Source: Cytobacillus purgationiresistens
GTDB taxonomy: Bacteria; Bacillota; Bacilli; Bacillales; Cytobacillaceae
Length of the DNA stretch: 64,000 bases
Reading direction: 5' to 3'
Assembly: GCF_030813235.1 (NCBI RefSeq)
Contig: NZ_JAUSUB010000004.1
Coordinates: 208,734-272,733 of the forward strand
Positions 39,642-50,117 of this stretch are shown in pieces. The position numbers were made by a program, and so were the translations under genes. Position 1 is the stretch's first letter; every line of letters begins with the position of its first letter. The notes beneath the pieces were generated by a model that searched no databases, had not been told where the DNA came from, and saw only the letters and a list, made by a program, of their open reading frames with translations.

Positions 39642-40280
39642 CTACTTCCTTTTACTAATCGCTACGCCATCTCCGATCGGGAGAATGACTGTATGATAAT
39701 CTTCATTATTCATAAGCCATTGATTAAAATCATTAATCTTTCTCACGAGATTGCGAATGCGCTTATTTTCAATCTCACTTTCATACACAAGACCTTTAAA
39801 TAGCACATTGTCTGTGATAATTAGACCGTCTACATTTAAATATTTGCTATAAATCTCAAAGAAACGTTTATATTGTCCCTTAGCTGCATCAATAAAAATA
39901 CTATCATAAGGGCCCTTGTCCTTTATCTCATCTTCTACTTCAAGGGCATCTCCTTTAATAATGGCTATGTGCTCTTCCTTTCCACTGCGGGCAATAAACT
40001 TTTCAGCTTCTTCATAGCGCTCTGCATCTCTTTCAATTGTCACGATCCTGATGTCAGGCAGCGCGTATGCCATTCTAAGAGCTGAATAGCCAATAGCTGT
40101 TCCAACCTCTAAAATGGATTGTGGCTGCTGGATCCGCAAAAGCTGCAGCATGGCCTCAATGCCCTCTATTTCCATGATAGGTACTTTATGCTCTTTCGCA
40201 TAAGCTTCCATCTCCATGATTAAATCGCTGCGATCAGGAATCATTTTTTCTATATATGCTTGCAGCCTTTCGTTATGCAA
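39642..40280 (-). CDS. trmR: O-methyltransferase YrrM (TrmR family)
   Basis: SAM-dependent methyltransferase of family 3 (212 aa) with ILEVGTAIGYSALRMAYA and FIDAAKGQYKRFFEIY plus DNVLFKGLV, the metal/substrate region. In B. subtilis YrrM is TrmR, which methylates 5-hydroxyuridine at tRNA position 34. The start is TTG 40280 with GAGGTG 8 nt upstream. The U32-type hydroxylation genes yrrN and yrrO, which in B. subtilis lie between this gene and udk, are absent from the 240-nt gap here. Confidence 0.9.
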   Translation of the reverse strand: MHNERLQAYIEKMIPDRSDLIMEMEAYAKEHKVPIMEIEGIEAMLQLLRIQQPQSILEVGTAIGYSALRMAYALPDIRIVTIERDAERYEEAEKFIARSGKEEHIAIIKGDALEVEDEIKDKGPYDSIFIDAAKGQYKRFFEIYSKYLNVDGLIITDNVLFKGLVYESEIENKRIRNLVRKINDFNQWLMNNEDYHTVILPIGDGVAISKRK

Positions 40281-40672
40281 CTGCTGTTCACCTCATTTTT
40301 CAACTTCTAAATTTCTCATCATACTCTCTGATTTTAACAAGAAAAAAAGCGTTCACAGTTGTATATGCATGCACCTTGCCGGCCCAATTCATACATTTTG
40401 TGATTGACGCTATCGCTATCAAAAAGTAAAAGACCTACAGCCTAAATAAAGCTGATTTGTCACCTATTATTATTCTTATGAAAATACTTGAATTATTTTA
40501 TCATAAAGGAATAGGGAAAGCTATTTTTTTCAGCAGCTGACCTGTATTAACCAATCCGTATTCATTTAAATCGCCTAAAACACCGTGTATTTCCACAGAA
40601 AAACAGAACATATATTCCCACTTTGATGTTATACTATGATAATGGGAGGCGGTTTCGATTAAACGACAAAAT
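40281..40672. other. Gap between yrrM and the serine hydrolase gene
   Basis: No gene was found in these 392 bases. Two -10-like sequences (TATACT and TATGATAAT, about 40630-40642) lie just before GGGAGGCGG and may drive the plus-strand gene; no convincing -35 was seen. Confidence 0.45.
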
Positions 40673-41704
40673 ATGAATATTAGTGAACGTATGGAGCATT
40701 ATCAAATACCTGGTCTAAGCTTGGCCATTATTGAAAATGGGCAAATCAGTTCGACTGAAAGCTACGGTGTTCTCGAAGCAGGGCGTAATCAGAGGGTAAA
40801 CGATCAAACCATTTTCAACGCTTGCTCAATTAGTAAATTTCTGACCTCCGTCTTAATTATGAAACTATCAGAAGAAGGTATCCTAGATTTAGATGAGGAT
40901 GTAAATCAGAAGCTTACAGCATGGAAGGTCCCTAATAATACCTTAACAATAAACAACAAAGTTACTTTGCGAAATTTACTTAGTCATCAATCTGGGATTA
41001 TTGACCCAAAAGGCAGTTTTATGAGGATGAATCCTAAAGACTCCACACCTGACATGGTGGAAATTTTAAATGGAGACACACCCTATTGTAATGAATCAAT
41101 TAATATCATCGCTGAACCTGGCAGCACATTTCAATACTCTGATGCTGGATATTGTATCATTCAGCAGCTAATTGAAGATGTTATGGGGCAATCCTTTCAT
41201 ACAGAGATATTTGAACGAATATTCGAACCATTAAAGATGACAAATAGTATATTTGAATTAAAGGTCACAGAGAAACAAGCACAAAACCTCTCCTGCGGAC
41301 ATAATAGATACGGAAAGCGAATAGAAGGGAATTACCCTTTCTACCCAAATCCAGCTGGAGCTGGTCTATGGACTTCATCTTCAGACTTAGCTTTATTGGT
41401 CAATGATATAATTCATTCACTATACAATGAAAGCAGACTCGGTTTATCGCAAGCTACAATAAAAGAAATGATCAGCCCACAAGGGGATATTCCGTGGGCT
41501 GGACTCGGCGTGTTTATCGAGGGGAAAGGTCACAACGTTGAATTTTCATCGCTTGGCTGGGGAGAAGGCTTTCAATCCATGATCGTTTCATACCCTTATG
41601 TAAAAACCGCTGCCGTCATAATGACAAATGCTGATTTAGGTGTACATCAGATGAAAGGCATCATTGGTGAGATATATCAATCTCTAACTTTTGAACATGC
41701 ATAA
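40673..41704 (+). CDS. Serine hydrolase, beta-lactamase/class C family
   Basis: Beta-lactamase-fold hydrolase with the SxxK motif as SISK (in NACSISKFLTSVL) and the Tyr motif as YSDAGY; the third motif is not an evident KTG, with HNVEFSSLGWGEGF at that place, as in esterase or peptidase branches. There is no signal peptide, so a cytoplasmic location is likely. At 343 aa it is slightly short. GGGAGGCGG is 18 nt before ATG 40673, which is far; an ATT codon at 40658 is at the right spacing. It stands alone and is not part of the conserved B. subtilis order. Confidence 0.78.
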   Translation: MNISERMEHYQIPGLSLAIIENGQISSTESYGVLEAGRNQRVNDQTIFNACSISKFLTSVLIMKLSEEGILDLDEDVNQKLTAWKVPNNTLTINNKVTLRNLLSHQSGIIDPKGSFMRMNPKDSTPDMVEILNGDTPYCNESINIIAEPGSTFQYSDAGYCIIQQLIEDVMGQSFHTEIFERIFEPLKMTNSIFELKVTEKQAQNLSCGHNRYGKRIEGNYPFYPNPAGAGLWTSSSDLALLVNDIIHSLYNESRLGLSQATIKEMISPQGDIPWAGLGVFIEGKGHNVEFSSLGWGEGFQSMIVSYPYVKTAAVIMTNADLGVHQMKGIIGEIYQSLTFEHA

Positions 41705-41755
41705 AAACAAAGCGTAATCGGACAAGAAGACATCTAAACTGACATAAGCAAAAAA

Positions 41756-41779
41756 GCCTAGGTTTCAAATAACCTAGGC
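41756..41779. terminator. Bidirectional terminator, serine hydrolase / mltG
   Basis: GCCTAGGTT and AACCTAGGC pair around a 6-nt loop between convergent genes; there is an A-run before and T-run after. Confidence 0.85.
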
Positions 41780-41803
41780 GTTTCTTTTATCCATCATATT
41801 GAA

Positions 41804-42937
41804 TTATTGATTCGTGATATGCTCATTCTTTTTCACATTATGCTCATCCAAAGTTTTGGAGAATAATACTTCTCCAGATGGGGTTGCCAAGAAATAAAGA
41901 AATTCTGTTTCCGCTGGGTAGAGCGTAGCTTCAATGGATGTGACCCCAGCATTCGCAATTGGGCCTGGTGTTAGACCGTTATATTTATATGTGTTATACG
42001 GAGAATCAATTTTCAAATCCTCGTATAGCGTTCTTGATTTATGTTCTCCATGTGCATACAGCACTGTAGGGTCTGTCTGCAAAGGCATATCGATGTCTAA
42101 TCGATTAAAGAACACACTGGCAATTTGATCTCGGTCAACCTGTGCCGTTGCTTCCTCTTCAATTAAAGAGGCCATCGTCAGCAATGTATGAGGTGTATAA
42201 TCTTGCGCTTCCATTTCGGCGGAAAATTCCTTTATCACCGCATTTGTTTTATCTAACATAGGTGTAACGACTTCTTCAACTGTTGGTTCTTCCGTGAAAT
42301 AATCATAGGTTGCAGGGAAAAGATACCCTTCTAGCGGATTTAGAATATCCTCAGCTAGAATTTCCTCAGTTAAAATACTCGGATACTTTTTAATCATTGA
42401 TTTAATGAATTTTTCATCATTCAGCTGGTCAAATACTTCTTCCCCGCTTTGACCCGTTTTCTCTCCTATAATGCCAGCTATTTGTTGAAGCTGTTTTCCT
42501 TCAGGGACAGTAATTTTAAACACAACTTCCTGTTCAATATTTCCAGTTTTTAATGATTCAGTGATTTCCCCCATTGTCATTGAGGGTTTCAAATTATAAG
42601 TGCCGGCCATAAAGCCCGATTCATTACGCAATTTCACATAATATTTAAATACTCTGGCATCCTTTATAATCCCATTGTCTTCAAGTACCTGTCCAATACC
42701 TGATACTGATGAACCTATAGGGATTTCTACAGATTTTTCTGTTTGATCTTTTGGATCAACTGGCTTTAATGCTGAGTTTAAATAAAAATATCCCCCTGCT
42801 GCAATGATACCTACAGTGATAACTAATATAATGGCTGTAAGCGATACGATTTTCCGTACTACTTTTGCTTCACCTTGACGCTGAATCAAATTATTGCGCA
42901 TAGACTCTTTCTTATTATGCTTTTCTTCATTTGACAT
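41804..42937 (-). CDS. mltG: Endolytic murein transglycosylase MltG
   Basis: Membrane-anchored lytic transglycosylase that cuts nascent glycan strands. An N-terminal helix (VSLTAIILVITVGIIAAGGYFYL) is followed by a LysM-like part and the YceG domain with catalytic Glu in MASLIEEEATAQVDR and TDPTVLYAHG, then TPGPIANAG. The length is 377 aa. It lies upstream of yrrM as in B. subtilis (yrrL). Confidence 0.95.
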   Translation of the reverse strand: MSNEEKHNKKESMRNNLIQRQGEAKVVRKIVSLTAIILVITVGIIAAGGYFYLNSALKPVDPKDQTEKSVEIPIGSSVSGIGQVLEDNGIIKDARVFKYYVKLRNESGFMAGTYNLKPSMTMGEITESLKTGNIEQEVVFKITVPEGKQLQQIAGIIGEKTGQSGEEVFDQLNDEKFIKSMIKKYPSILTEEILAEDILNPLEGYLFPATYDYFTEEPTVEEVVTPMLDKTNAVIKEFSAEMEAQDYTPHTLLTMASLIEEEATAQVDRDQIASVFFNRLDIDMPLQTDPTVLYAHGEHKSRTLYEDLKIDSPYNTYKYNGLTPGPIANAGVTSIEATLYPAETEFLYFLATPSGEVLFSKTLDEHNVKKNEHITNQ

Positions 42938-43300
42938 CAGTTTACCTCCAATCCTAGGGCTTGATATCTGTTCTCATTCTCATAACGATCCTAAAAATAA
43001 CTTTGGTCATAATATGGAATTATTCCGTATGATCCAAGCCACCATGGTTTACATCTCGGATTATTATACTATATTTTCGATTGCAAGTCGCAAGATATAA
43101 CAAAAAACAAAGATTATTGGCAAATAACGGCAAAATCCACAAAAAAATGTTGAATTTAGGTAGAAATTGTCCTTTTTAAATTATGACCGCACCGAAGATG
43201 AAGTGGTTAACATCGATAATAGAAACGATTACTTTTCTAGAAATCGATATTTGATGAACAAAAAAAGAGCACCCATAGGGCACCCTTTTTAAAAAGGAGA
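42938..43300. other. Gap between mltG and yrzB
   Basis: No gene is supported here. At 43262-43293 a hairpin (minus strand AGGGTGCCC / GGGTGCTCT followed by TTTTTTT) is a likely yrzB terminator. The rest is AT-rich and should hold the mltG promoter. Confidence 0.55.
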
Positions 43301-43588
43301 TTATTCTTCGTCATTTTCCTCAAGGAATGTATTCAACATTTCCTCAATTAAATCCCATTCTTCATCAGATTCAATCGGTTGAAGTTCTCCGTCTACATTA
43401 TCTTCGCTTGGAACGAATGCCGATGCATGAATTTCGATATCTTCAGCGTCATTCTCATCTGCACCCATTGGATAGTAAAGCACATAAGACTTTCCGAATT
43501 GCTCTGAATCAAATGTGAATAATACTTCACATAACTGCTCGTTGCCATCTTCATCTACTACTGTAATATTGTTTTCTCCGTGATCCAT
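43301..43588 (-). CDS. yrzB: YrzB family protein (DUF1292)
   Basis: Acidic 95-aa protein starting [20 protein letters not shown] and ending in EEDWDLI-type acidic residues ([21 protein letters not shown]). It is conserved beside ruvX in Firmicutes; function unknown. It is 14 nt after yrrK, in the alaS-yrzL-yrrK-yrzB order. Confidence 0.92.
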   Translation of the reverse strand: MDHGENNITVVDEDGNEQLCEVLFTFDSEQFGKSYVLYYPMGADENDAEDIEIHASAFVPSEDNVDGELQPIESDEEWDLIEEMLNTFLEENDEE

Positions 43589-43602
43589 TTCTTTTCACCT
43601 CA

Positions 43603-44019
43603 TTAATTTTGGCTATCTAAATAGCCTTGTAAAATCATGACAGCCGCCATTTTATCTATGACTTTTTTTCTTTTTTTGCGGCTGACATCCGCTTCTAAGA
43701 GCACTCTTTCAGCAGCCATTGTCGTTAAACGCTCGTCCCAATAGACTACAGGATAACCAAAGCGCTTTTCAAGCTCTTTTCCATAAAACTTACTGGCTTC
43801 GCCTCGTGGACCGACCGTACCGTTCATATTCTTTGGAAAGCCAACGACAAATTTACTGACTTCATACTCTTTTACAAGTTCACCAATTCGCTCAAAGCCA
43901 AACTGTTTTTGCTCTTCATTAATTTTAATGGTTTCTAAGCCTTGCGCTGTCCACCCAAGCGCATCACTTAGCGCGACGCCGACTGTCTTAGAACCGACAT
44001 CCAATCCCATAGTTCGCAT
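43603..44019 (-). CDS. yrrK: Putative pre-16S rRNA nuclease (YqgF/RuvX family)
   Basis: RNase H-fold protein of 138 aa: [19 protein letters not shown] supplies the first catalytic Asp, [15 protein letters not shown] and [12 protein letters not shown] the others. Homologues mature the 5' end of 16S rRNA. It is 2 nt downstream of yrzL. Confidence 0.93.
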   Translation of the reverse strand: MRTMGLDVGSKTVGVALSDALGWTAQGLETIKINEEQKQFGFERIGELVKEYEVSKFVVGFPKNMNGTVGPRGEASKFYGKELEKRFGYPVVYWDERLTTMAAERVLLEADVSRKKRKKVIDKMAAVMILQGYLDSQN

Positions 44020-44021
44020 TA

Positions 44022-44288
44022 TTATCCCTCACGCTGCTGTTTTAGATAAGATTTCACTAATTCTTCAATGATTTCATCCCGTTCAAGCTTCCTGATGACA
44101 TTCCGCGCATCTTTGTGACGGGGAATGTAAGCAGGATCCCCAGATAACAGGTAACCAACAATTTGATTAATCGGATTATACCCTTTTTCCTGAAGAGCTT
44201 CATACACATGAAAGAGCACTTGATTGACATCTTGTTCAATCGGATCTTCAGGAAAATTAAATCTCATAGTTTTATCAAATGAGCTCAA
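44022..44288 (-). CDS. yrzL: IreB family regulatory phosphoprotein (YrzL)
   Basis: An 88-aa protein (DUF965/IreB) beginning [20 protein letters not shown], with the conserved [22 protein letters not shown]. In enterococci IreB is phosphorylated by a PASTA kinase and affects cephalosporin resistance; the Bacillus role is not known. It lies between alaS and yrrK. Confidence 0.93.
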   Translation of the reverse strand: MSSFDKTMRFNFPEDPIEQDVNQVLFHVYEALQEKGYNPINQIVGYLLSGDPAYIPRHKDARNVIRKLERDEIIEELVKSYLKQQREG

Positions 44289-44527
44289 TTCTTACACCTC
44301 ACTTTGTGACCTGTGCGATAAGAAAAGCGCAGGGCGCTTCTTTCATTCAAAAGATGCATTAAACTCCAAGTTGTCGTATGAAACGCTGGCTTGTTAACCA
44401 ATTGAAAAGTTACACTTATCATTTGGTTATGTTCAGCATAAAGAAAAAGGCAGACATGTCCGCATTCCCTCATGCATTTGAACATTCGCTAATGGTTACC
44501 TACATTCTACACTACTTCGTGTGGGAT

Positions 44528-47161
44528 TCAAACGGATTTTACCCATTCCTCCACAAATTGGAGTGCAGCATCTAATTTAGCAGGATCTTTTCCGCCTGCT
44601 TGCGCCATATCAGGTCGGCCTCCACCACCTCCGCCACAGCGGGTTGCTACTTCTTTGATTACCTTGCCGGCATGATAGCCCTTCTGAATCAAGTCATCAG
44701 TAACACCAGCAATAATATTGACTTTGCCGTCATTTGCACTTCCTAATACGACCACAGCAGAACCTAGCTTCTTCTTAAGGTCATCAGCCATATTACGGAG
44801 GTTATTCATATCAGTTGCTTGAACCTTTGCAGCAAGCATCGTGATGCCATTGACTTCTTTTGCATGGGATACAAGGCTTCCTGCTTCAATATTACCCAAT
44901 TTAGCAGTGATTGATTCATTTTCTCTTTGTAACTGCTTCATTTCTGCCTGTAATCCGTCAATTCTAGATGGAACATCCTTAAGATTCGCTTTTAATCTTA
45001 CTGCTGCGTCTTTTAATACACCTATTTGTTCAGTCATCATTTTATATGCGGATTCACCAGTGACAGCTTCGATGCGTCGAGTGCCCGCTCCAATCCCGCT
45101 TTCTGATTGAATCTTAAATAAACCAATGACTGATGTATTTGGTACATGGCAACCGCCGCATAATTCAAGAGAATAATCGCCAATTTGTACTACACGAACG
45201 ATTTTTCCATATTTTTCACCAAAGAGAGCCATTGCGCCCATTGATTTTGCTTCATCTATTCCTTTAAGTTCAATGTTTACATCTAGACTGTTCCAGATTT
45301 TCTCATTCACAATTGTTTCGATCTTTTCCAGCTCTTCAACCGTAATTTGTCCGAAGTGGGAGAAGTCAAAGCGTAAGCGATCAGGCTCAACCGATGATCC
45401 AGCTTGATTAACATGGTTACCAAGTACATCTTTTAATGCTTGATGCAGTAAATGTGTCGCTGTATGGTTTTTAATAATTCTACCGCGGTTCGCTCGATCA
45501 ACCGTTGCTGACACTTGTTGGTCAACAGTTAAGCTGCCTTTTTGCACCATTCCACGATGTAAATTTTGACCATTCGGTGCTTTTTGAACATCTTTCACTG
45601 CTACTTTGACACCAGTTGCTTCAAGAAGGCCTTTATCAGCAATTTGTCCGCCGCTCTCCGCATAGAAAGGAGTTTGGTCAAGTACGAATTGAATTTCATC
45701 ACCAGTAACTGCTTCTGAAACTAGCTGACCTTCCTTCACAATTGCTATAACTTTTGCTTCTGCATGAAGTTGGTCGTAGCCTACAAATTTACTTTCTGCT
45801 TTAATTTCTCCAAGCACGCCTTCTTGCACCTGCATAGAGCCTACATCTTGACGTGCTGCACGAGCTCGCTCACGCTGAAGCTCCATTTCTGTATCAAAAC
45901 CATCATGATCAATGGTCATTCCCTCTTCTTCCGCATATTCTTCTGTTAATTCTACAGGGAAGCCATACGTATCATAAAGGCGGAATACATCCTTTCCATT
46001 AACGACATTGCTGTCTTTTTCTTTTTCCTTTTTGATTACCTCAGAAAGAATGGCTAAACCTTCATTTAAGGTTTCATGGAAACGTTCTTCTTCATTTTTG
46101 ATTACTTTTTGAATAAATTCTGCTTTTTCATCCACTTGCGGGTAGAAATCATTCATCACTTCTCCTACAACTGGCACTAGTTCGAACATGAATGGACGGT
46201 TGATATTAATTTGCTTTGCATAACGGACGGCTCTGCGTAATAAACGGCGCAATACATAGCCTCTTCCTTCATTCGATGGCAATGCACCATCTCCGACAGC
46301 AAATGCGACTGTACGAATATGATCGGCAATCACTTTAAATGCGACATCGGCATCATTGCTTTCTCCATACTTCACTCCAGAAATTTTCTCTGTACCATGG
46401 ATAATTGGCATGAATAAATCCGTATCAAAATTTGTACGAACATTTTGCACAACTGAAGCCATTCTTTCTAAGCCCATACCCGTATCAATATTTTTTTTCG
46501 GAAGAGGTGTATAAGTTCCATCAGGATTATGGTTAAATTCAGAAAAAACAAGATTCCAAACTTCTAAATATCTATCGTTTTCTCCACCAGGGTATAATTC
46601 CGGATCCTCAAGGTCATCTCCATACTCAGGGCCTCTGTCATAAAAAATCTCTGTATTTGGTCCACTAGGTCCTTCACCAATATCCCAAAAATTTCCTTCC
46701 AAACGAATAATTCTTTCATCTGGAACTCCCACTTTTTCAACCCAAAGCTTATATGCTTCATCATCCTCAGGGTGAATCGTTACAGATAGCTTTTCTGCTT
46801 CAAAGCCAATCCATTTTGGACTAGTTAGAAATTCCCATGCGAATTCAATCGCTTCTTCTTTAAAATAATCACCGATTGAAAAATTACCCAACATCTCAAA
46901 AAAGGTATGGTGGCGAGCGGTTTTCCCAACATTTTCAATATCATTTGTTCGGATCGATTTTTGTGCATTTACGATTCTTGGGTTTTCCGGAATCACGCGA
47001 CCATCAAAATATTTCTTCAATGTTGCCACACCACTATTAATCCAAAGCAAAGATGGATCCTCATGCGGAACAAGAGAAGCACTCGGTTCTATGGAATGTC
47101 CCTTTTCTTCAAAGAAATCTAAGAACATGCGGCGAATTTCTGCACCTGTTAAATGTTTCAT
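44528..47161 (-). CDS. alaS: Alanine-tRNA ligase
   Basis: Class II synthetase that charges tRNA-Ala. The N-terminal catalytic core starts [22 protein letters not shown]; the editing domain carries the zinc ligands HTATHLLH and CGGCHV; the C-terminal DHHA1 domain ends in a glycine-rich [15 protein letters not shown]. The length of 877 aa is normal. AGGAGGT lies upstream of ATG 47161. It is controlled by an alanine T-box leader at 47200-47478. Confidence 0.98.
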   Translation of the reverse strand: MKHLTGAEIRRMFLDFFEEKGHSIEPSASLVPHEDPSLLWINSGVATLKKYFDGRVIPENPRIVNAQKSIRTNDIENVGKTARHHTFFEMLGNFSIGDYFKEEAIEFAWEFLTSPKWIGFEAEKLSVTIHPEDDEAYKLWVEKVGVPDERIIRLEGNFWDIGEGPSGPNTEIFYDRGPEYGDDLEDPELYPGGENDRYLEVWNLVFSEFNHNPDGTYTPLPKKNIDTGMGLERMASVVQNVRTNFDTDLFMPIIHGTEKISGVKYGESNDADVAFKVIADHIRTVAFAVGDGALPSNEGRGYVLRRLLRRAVRYAKQININRPFMFELVPVVGEVMNDFYPQVDEKAEFIQKVIKNEEERFHETLNEGLAILSEVIKKEKEKDSNVVNGKDVFRLYDTYGFPVELTEEYAEEEGMTIDHDGFDTEMELQRERARAARQDVGSMQVQEGVLGEIKAESKFVGYDQLHAEAKVIAIVKEGQLVSEAVTGDEIQFVLDQTPFYAESGGQIADKGLLEATGVKVAVKDVQKAPNGQNLHRGMVQKGSLTVDQQVSATVDRANRGRIIKNHTATHLLHQALKDVLGNHVNQAGSSVEPDRLRFDFSHFGQITVEELEKIETIVNEKIWNSLDVNIELKGIDEAKSMGAMALFGEKYGKIVRVVQIGDYSLELCGGCHVPNTSVIGLFKIQSESGIGAGTRRIEAVTGESAYKMMTEQIGVLKDAAVRLKANLKDVPSRIDGLQAEMKQLQRENESITAKLGNIEAGSLVSHAKEVNGITMLAAKVQATDMNNLRNMADDLKKKLGSAVVVLGSANDGKVNIIAGVTDDLIQKGYHAGKVIKEVATRCGGGGGGRPDMAQAGGKDPAKLDAALQFVEEWVKSV

Positions 47162-47199
47162 TATGTACCTCCTAATAATTTAAGTTTTAAAGATAAATA

Positions 47200-47478
47200 T
47201 TTTTAAACAACAAAAAAAGCCCTCATCCCTATACAGGGACGAGAGCATTCTCGCGGTACCACCCTGATTATGAGAATACTAAAGCATGTGTCAACTGCGC
47301 ATCCACCGAGCGAGCCTTCTCCGCTTTTCTTCTCATCTCTCAGATCCATAACGCGGATAAACGGCAGGAATTAACTGCACTCCGGATTAGCGTTCTGTTA
47401 TCCTTCATCTAGGAATTCTTCCAGCCAAGGAATTCCCTCTCTATCAGATGGACTATAACTTACTTGTTCCTTCAACAT
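47200..47478 (-). promoter_or_regulatory. T-box leader of alaS
   Basis: On the minus strand the leader shows the T-box motif AGGGTGGTACCGCG (about 47255-47270), which pairs with uncharged tRNA acceptor ends, and a terminator with stem CTCGTCCCTGTATAGGGATGAG followed by GGGCTTTTTTT. The Stem I distal part AGAGAGGGAATTCC and its specifier loop, with the triplet GCT at 47389-47391 (in AACGCTAA), match alanine. It raises alaS transcription when tRNA-Ala is uncharged. Confidence 0.95.
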
Positions 47479-47543
47479 GTTTAAGTATTAATCTTATATA
47501 GTCGCATTATAGCTAGTTTTCAAGATGTTTGTCAATATTCCAT

Positions 47544-48629
47544 TTACCGGCTGGTCACTTGTGAATCCGGCTTCTTTGTAAAATGATTTCTAGCATGGAT
47601 AATACTTACCTTTATAACGGCTAAAATTGGAACGGCAATAATCAAGCCAATAATTCCTCCAGCCTCTCCTCCTGCCAATAGTGCCAGCATAATGATGAGC
47701 GGGTGCATGTGCAAACTTTTACCGACAATAAATGGGGATAAGATATTTCCTTCAACGAATTGTAAAACAATCATGATAATAATCACGATGATCACCAATT
47801 TGATTGACATTGTAAAGGCTATAATTATAGCTGGAATCGCACCGATTACTGGACCAAAATAGGGAATGATATTGGTAATTCCAATAATAAATCCTAATAG
47901 TAATGGATATTTCAACCCAAATGCCCAAAATAATAACGCTGATATGACACCAATAACTAAGCAAACCAATAATTGGCCTCTAATATAGCCACCGAGCGAC
48001 TTATCAATATCCCGCAGAAACAAGATTCCTTCTTTTCTCCATTTTCTCGGTGTTAAATACCAGGCAGCTCTCTTAACCTGACTATGATCCTTAAGTAAAT
48101 AAAAGGAAATAAAAGGGATTACCGCAATCACTACAGCATAATTCAAGATATTCAATAAAATATCAATGACTTTAGAAAGCAGGCGATCTAGCGCCGCTTC
48201 CATTTGCTGAATACCTTCATCAACCTTCATCTGCAGCATTTCCGGCCATGTCGAAGTTTTATTTTGCACTGCCCCAATTGCATCTCGATATTGATTAGCA
48301 AACAGTGGGGCATTGTCCACAAGATCCTTTAATTGATGAATGAACGCTGGAATGCCTTTATATAGAGCTAAGCCCACTCCACCGAAAAAGATAAAATATA
48401 TGATGAAGGTCGCCAACCCCCGGTGCAGACCAGTTGAATGAAGCTTCTCAACAATAGGATGAAGCAAATATGTAATAAACGCACCTATAATAAAAGGAAT
48501 CACCACGACCAAACCAATCTTCACAATAGGCAGCCATAGTTCTTTTAATTTATAGAAAATAAATAAAACAATAAACAAAAGAAGCAGAAAACCTAACCGA
48601 TAAAACCATTTCAAGCGAATATCCAACAC
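47544..48629 (-). CDS. yrrI: AI-2E family transporter YrrI
   Basis: Polytopic membrane protein of the AI-2E (PerM) superfamily, 361 aa with about seven or eight helices and a soluble segment (FIHQLKDLVDNAPLFANQYRDAIGAVQ) between helices 3 and 4. Family block GFIIGITNIIPYFGPVIGAIPA is intact. Substrate unknown; members are exporters or Na+/H+ antiporters. It lies upstream of the alaS T-box. Confidence 0.9.
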   Translation of the reverse strand: MLDIRLKWFYRLGFLLLLFIVLFIFYKLKELWLPIVKIGLVVVIPFIIGAFITYLLHPIVEKLHSTGLHRGLATFIIYFIFFGGVGLALYKGIPAFIHQLKDLVDNAPLFANQYRDAIGAVQNKTSTWPEMLQMKVDEGIQQMEAALDRLLSKVIDILLNILNYAVVIAVIPFISFYLLKDHSQVKRAAWYLTPRKWRKEGILFLRDIDKSLGGYIRGQLLVCLVIGVISALLFWAFGLKYPLLLGFIIGITNIIPYFGPVIGAIPAIIIAFTMSIKLVIIVIIIMIVLQFVEGNILSPFIVGKSLHMHPLIIMLALLAGGEAGGIIGLIIAVPILAVIKVSIIHARNHFTKKPDSQVTSR

Positions 48630-48794
48630 ACCATCCGCCTCCCTCAGTATATTTTGAGAACCAAACCAGTGAAATATACATCGAAAAGCGGAATAAGCTT
48701 ACTCAGGAAGCGACAGCCTTAAGGCGAATTGAAAAGAGAAAGCAGGATTCTAATCTCAGACATCCAGAAACGTCCATTTCAGATAGTCACTAAA

Positions 48795-48822
48795 AAGCAA
48801 GCCCACATCAATGGGCTTGCTT
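48795..48822 (-). terminator. Terminator after yrzQ
   Basis: AAGCAAGCCCA and TGGGCTTGCTT form a perfect 11-bp stem with TTTTTAG after it on the minus strand. Confidence 0.9.
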
Positions 48823-48826
48823 ACAT

Positions 48827-48958
48827 TTAAAATAACTTATTTACTCTTTTTTGAAATTTCTTGATATCCTTTTTCGATATCAGATTGTTTTTCTGCGCAA
48901 TTCCATAAGCTGCAATTCCAGCTCCAATAACAGCTGCTGAGGTAATCATTTTATTCAT
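48827..48958 (-). CDS. yrzQ: YrzQ family protein (DUF3918)
   Basis: A 43-aa protein starting MNKMITSAAVIGAGIAAYGI, one membrane helix, then a basic tail (SKKDIKKFQKRVNK). GAGGTG lies about 8 nt before ATG 48958. B. subtilis has yrzQ at this position between yrrI and yrzR. Function unknown. Confidence 0.8.
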   Translation of the reverse strand: MNKMITSAAVIGAGIAAYGIAQKNNLISKKDIKKFQKRVNKLF

Positions 48959-48996
48959 TATGTTTCACCTCTGACATCTTATTTTTGTACAAAGGA

Positions 48997-49188
48997 TTAA
49001 GAAGAAAATCTGCGCTCGTCTTCATCAAACAAATCATCTAATGAACTTAATGATCCATCTTCCTCTACTTGATGGGTATTTATGATTCCTTGCGAAAGTG
49101 AAAGTTCTATGAAACAACCCCAGCAATAATATTGGCTGATCCCGATCTTTCCTATATCTTTACTTTGGCAGTTTGGACATTGGAGCAT
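48997..49188 (-). CDS. yrzR: YrzR family zinc-ribbon-like protein
   Basis: A 63-aa protein with two Cys pairs, CPNC (CPNCQSKD) and CWGC (YYCWGCFIEL), suggesting one bound zinc, followed by an acidic tail (DDLFDEDERR). It lies between yrrD and yrzQ as in B. subtilis. Function unknown. Confidence 0.82.
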   Translation of the reverse strand: MLQCPNCQSKDIGKIGISQYYCWGCFIELSLSQGIINTHQVEEDGSLSSLDDLFDEDERRFSS

Positions 49189-49205
49189 TTAAATGCCACC
49201 TCACC

Positions 49206-49676
49206 TTACTTTACATTTACGATGATGGCATCTTTCCCAATCGCAGGGGGTTCATCGGTTTTTATTACTTTTTTTCCTTCCAGCATATCTGAAAAGAAGC
49301 CATCCGATAATTCATACCCTACGATTGTGCCCACTTCCTCTTGAAAATATACATCCTCAAGCAGTCCAAGCCTGTCCCCTTCTTTTGTCATAATCATTTT
49401 TCCCAATAAGCGGTTATCTCCTGCAAATGTATATTCTTTATGTTTATGCAGGGGAATCAACGTCATACGATCTATGACCATGACCCCATCCCAGCCAAAG
49501 GAAGAAACCTCTTTAATATCCAGAAGATATGTTTTTTTGAAAAACGAGCCGACTTTAACCAGCAACCCCTTTACTGTTCCATCTGTAAGAATAATTAAAT
49601 CACAAACCTCACCAAGAACCGTTCCGCTTTTAATTTCAATTACTGGCAGTCCTTTTAATAATGAAAATGTCCGCAA
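49206..49676 (-). CDS. yrrD: PRC-barrel domain protein YrrD
   Basis: A 156-aa protein with two PRC-barrel units (SLLKGLPVIEIKSGTVLGEVCDLIILTDG and GDNRLLGKMIMTKEGDRLGLLEDVYF). The same arrangement is seen in B. subtilis YrrD, and PRC barrels often bind RNA or partner proteins, but no role is known here. Confidence 0.88.
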   Translation of the reverse strand: MRTFSLLKGLPVIEIKSGTVLGEVCDLIILTDGTVKGLLVKVGSFFKKTYLLDIKEVSSFGWDGVMVIDRMTLIPLHKHKEYTFAGDNRLLGKMIMTKEGDRLGLLEDVYFQEEVGTIVGYELSDGFFSDMLEGKKVIKTDEPPAIGKDAIIVNVK

Positions 49677-49758
49677 AGTTTATCCCGCCTTCCCGAACAT
49701 TTATAGTTTCTGCTAATCGTTCAATTTACATAACGAAAAACGGTTTCCAGTCAAAATT

Positions 49759-49884
49759 TTATTGCGATTTAATTGTGTACCTAGGCTGATGATAACGTTG
49801 ATTTCTCTCTTCCCCATCAGATATCTCTTCTGAAAATGGATGCTCTTTTATGTTCTTTTTTCCTAATTTCTTTTTTCTGCCCAT
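49759..49884 (-). CDS. Possible 41-aa basic protein
   Basis: Minus-strand frame beginning MGRKKKLGKKNIKEHPFSEE, with an acidic middle and a basic tail. AGGATGTG is about 5 nt upstream of ATG 49884. No family is recognised. It lies in the 466-bp gap between recD2 and yrrD. Confidence 0.45.
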   Translation of the reverse strand: MGRKKKLGKKNIKEHPFSEEISDGEERNQRYHQPRYTIKSQ

Positions 49885-49949
49885 TTTTTCACATCCTGCA
49901 ATATCATTTTGTATTGTTTTCCCATACTTTGTTACCTTTCATAATAGTC

Positions 49950-50062
49950 GTTGAATGTGCTTGCTTTCCGCGGGGTGAGCCTCCTCGTCCGCTTCACTCC
50001 TGCGGGGTATCTCCTGTACCGCTGCTTCCGCAGGAGTCTCGCACACCCGTTCCAATGTTGTC
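49950..50062. repeat. GC-rich intergenic repeat of the type common in Bacillaceae
   Basis: Starts near GCTTTCCGCGGGGTGAGCC and contains CTCCTGCGGGG and CCGCAGGAGTCTCGCACACC. The block is much richer in GC than its surroundings and has inverted CTCCTGCGG/CCGCAGGAG arms. I recall very similar blocks dispersed between genes in many Bacillus-type genomes. Confidence 0.7.
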
Positions 50063-50117
50063 ATATCAAAACCTATGAAAGAACAACAATCCTTCAGAAA
50101 AGGCCTTATGAAAAAAA

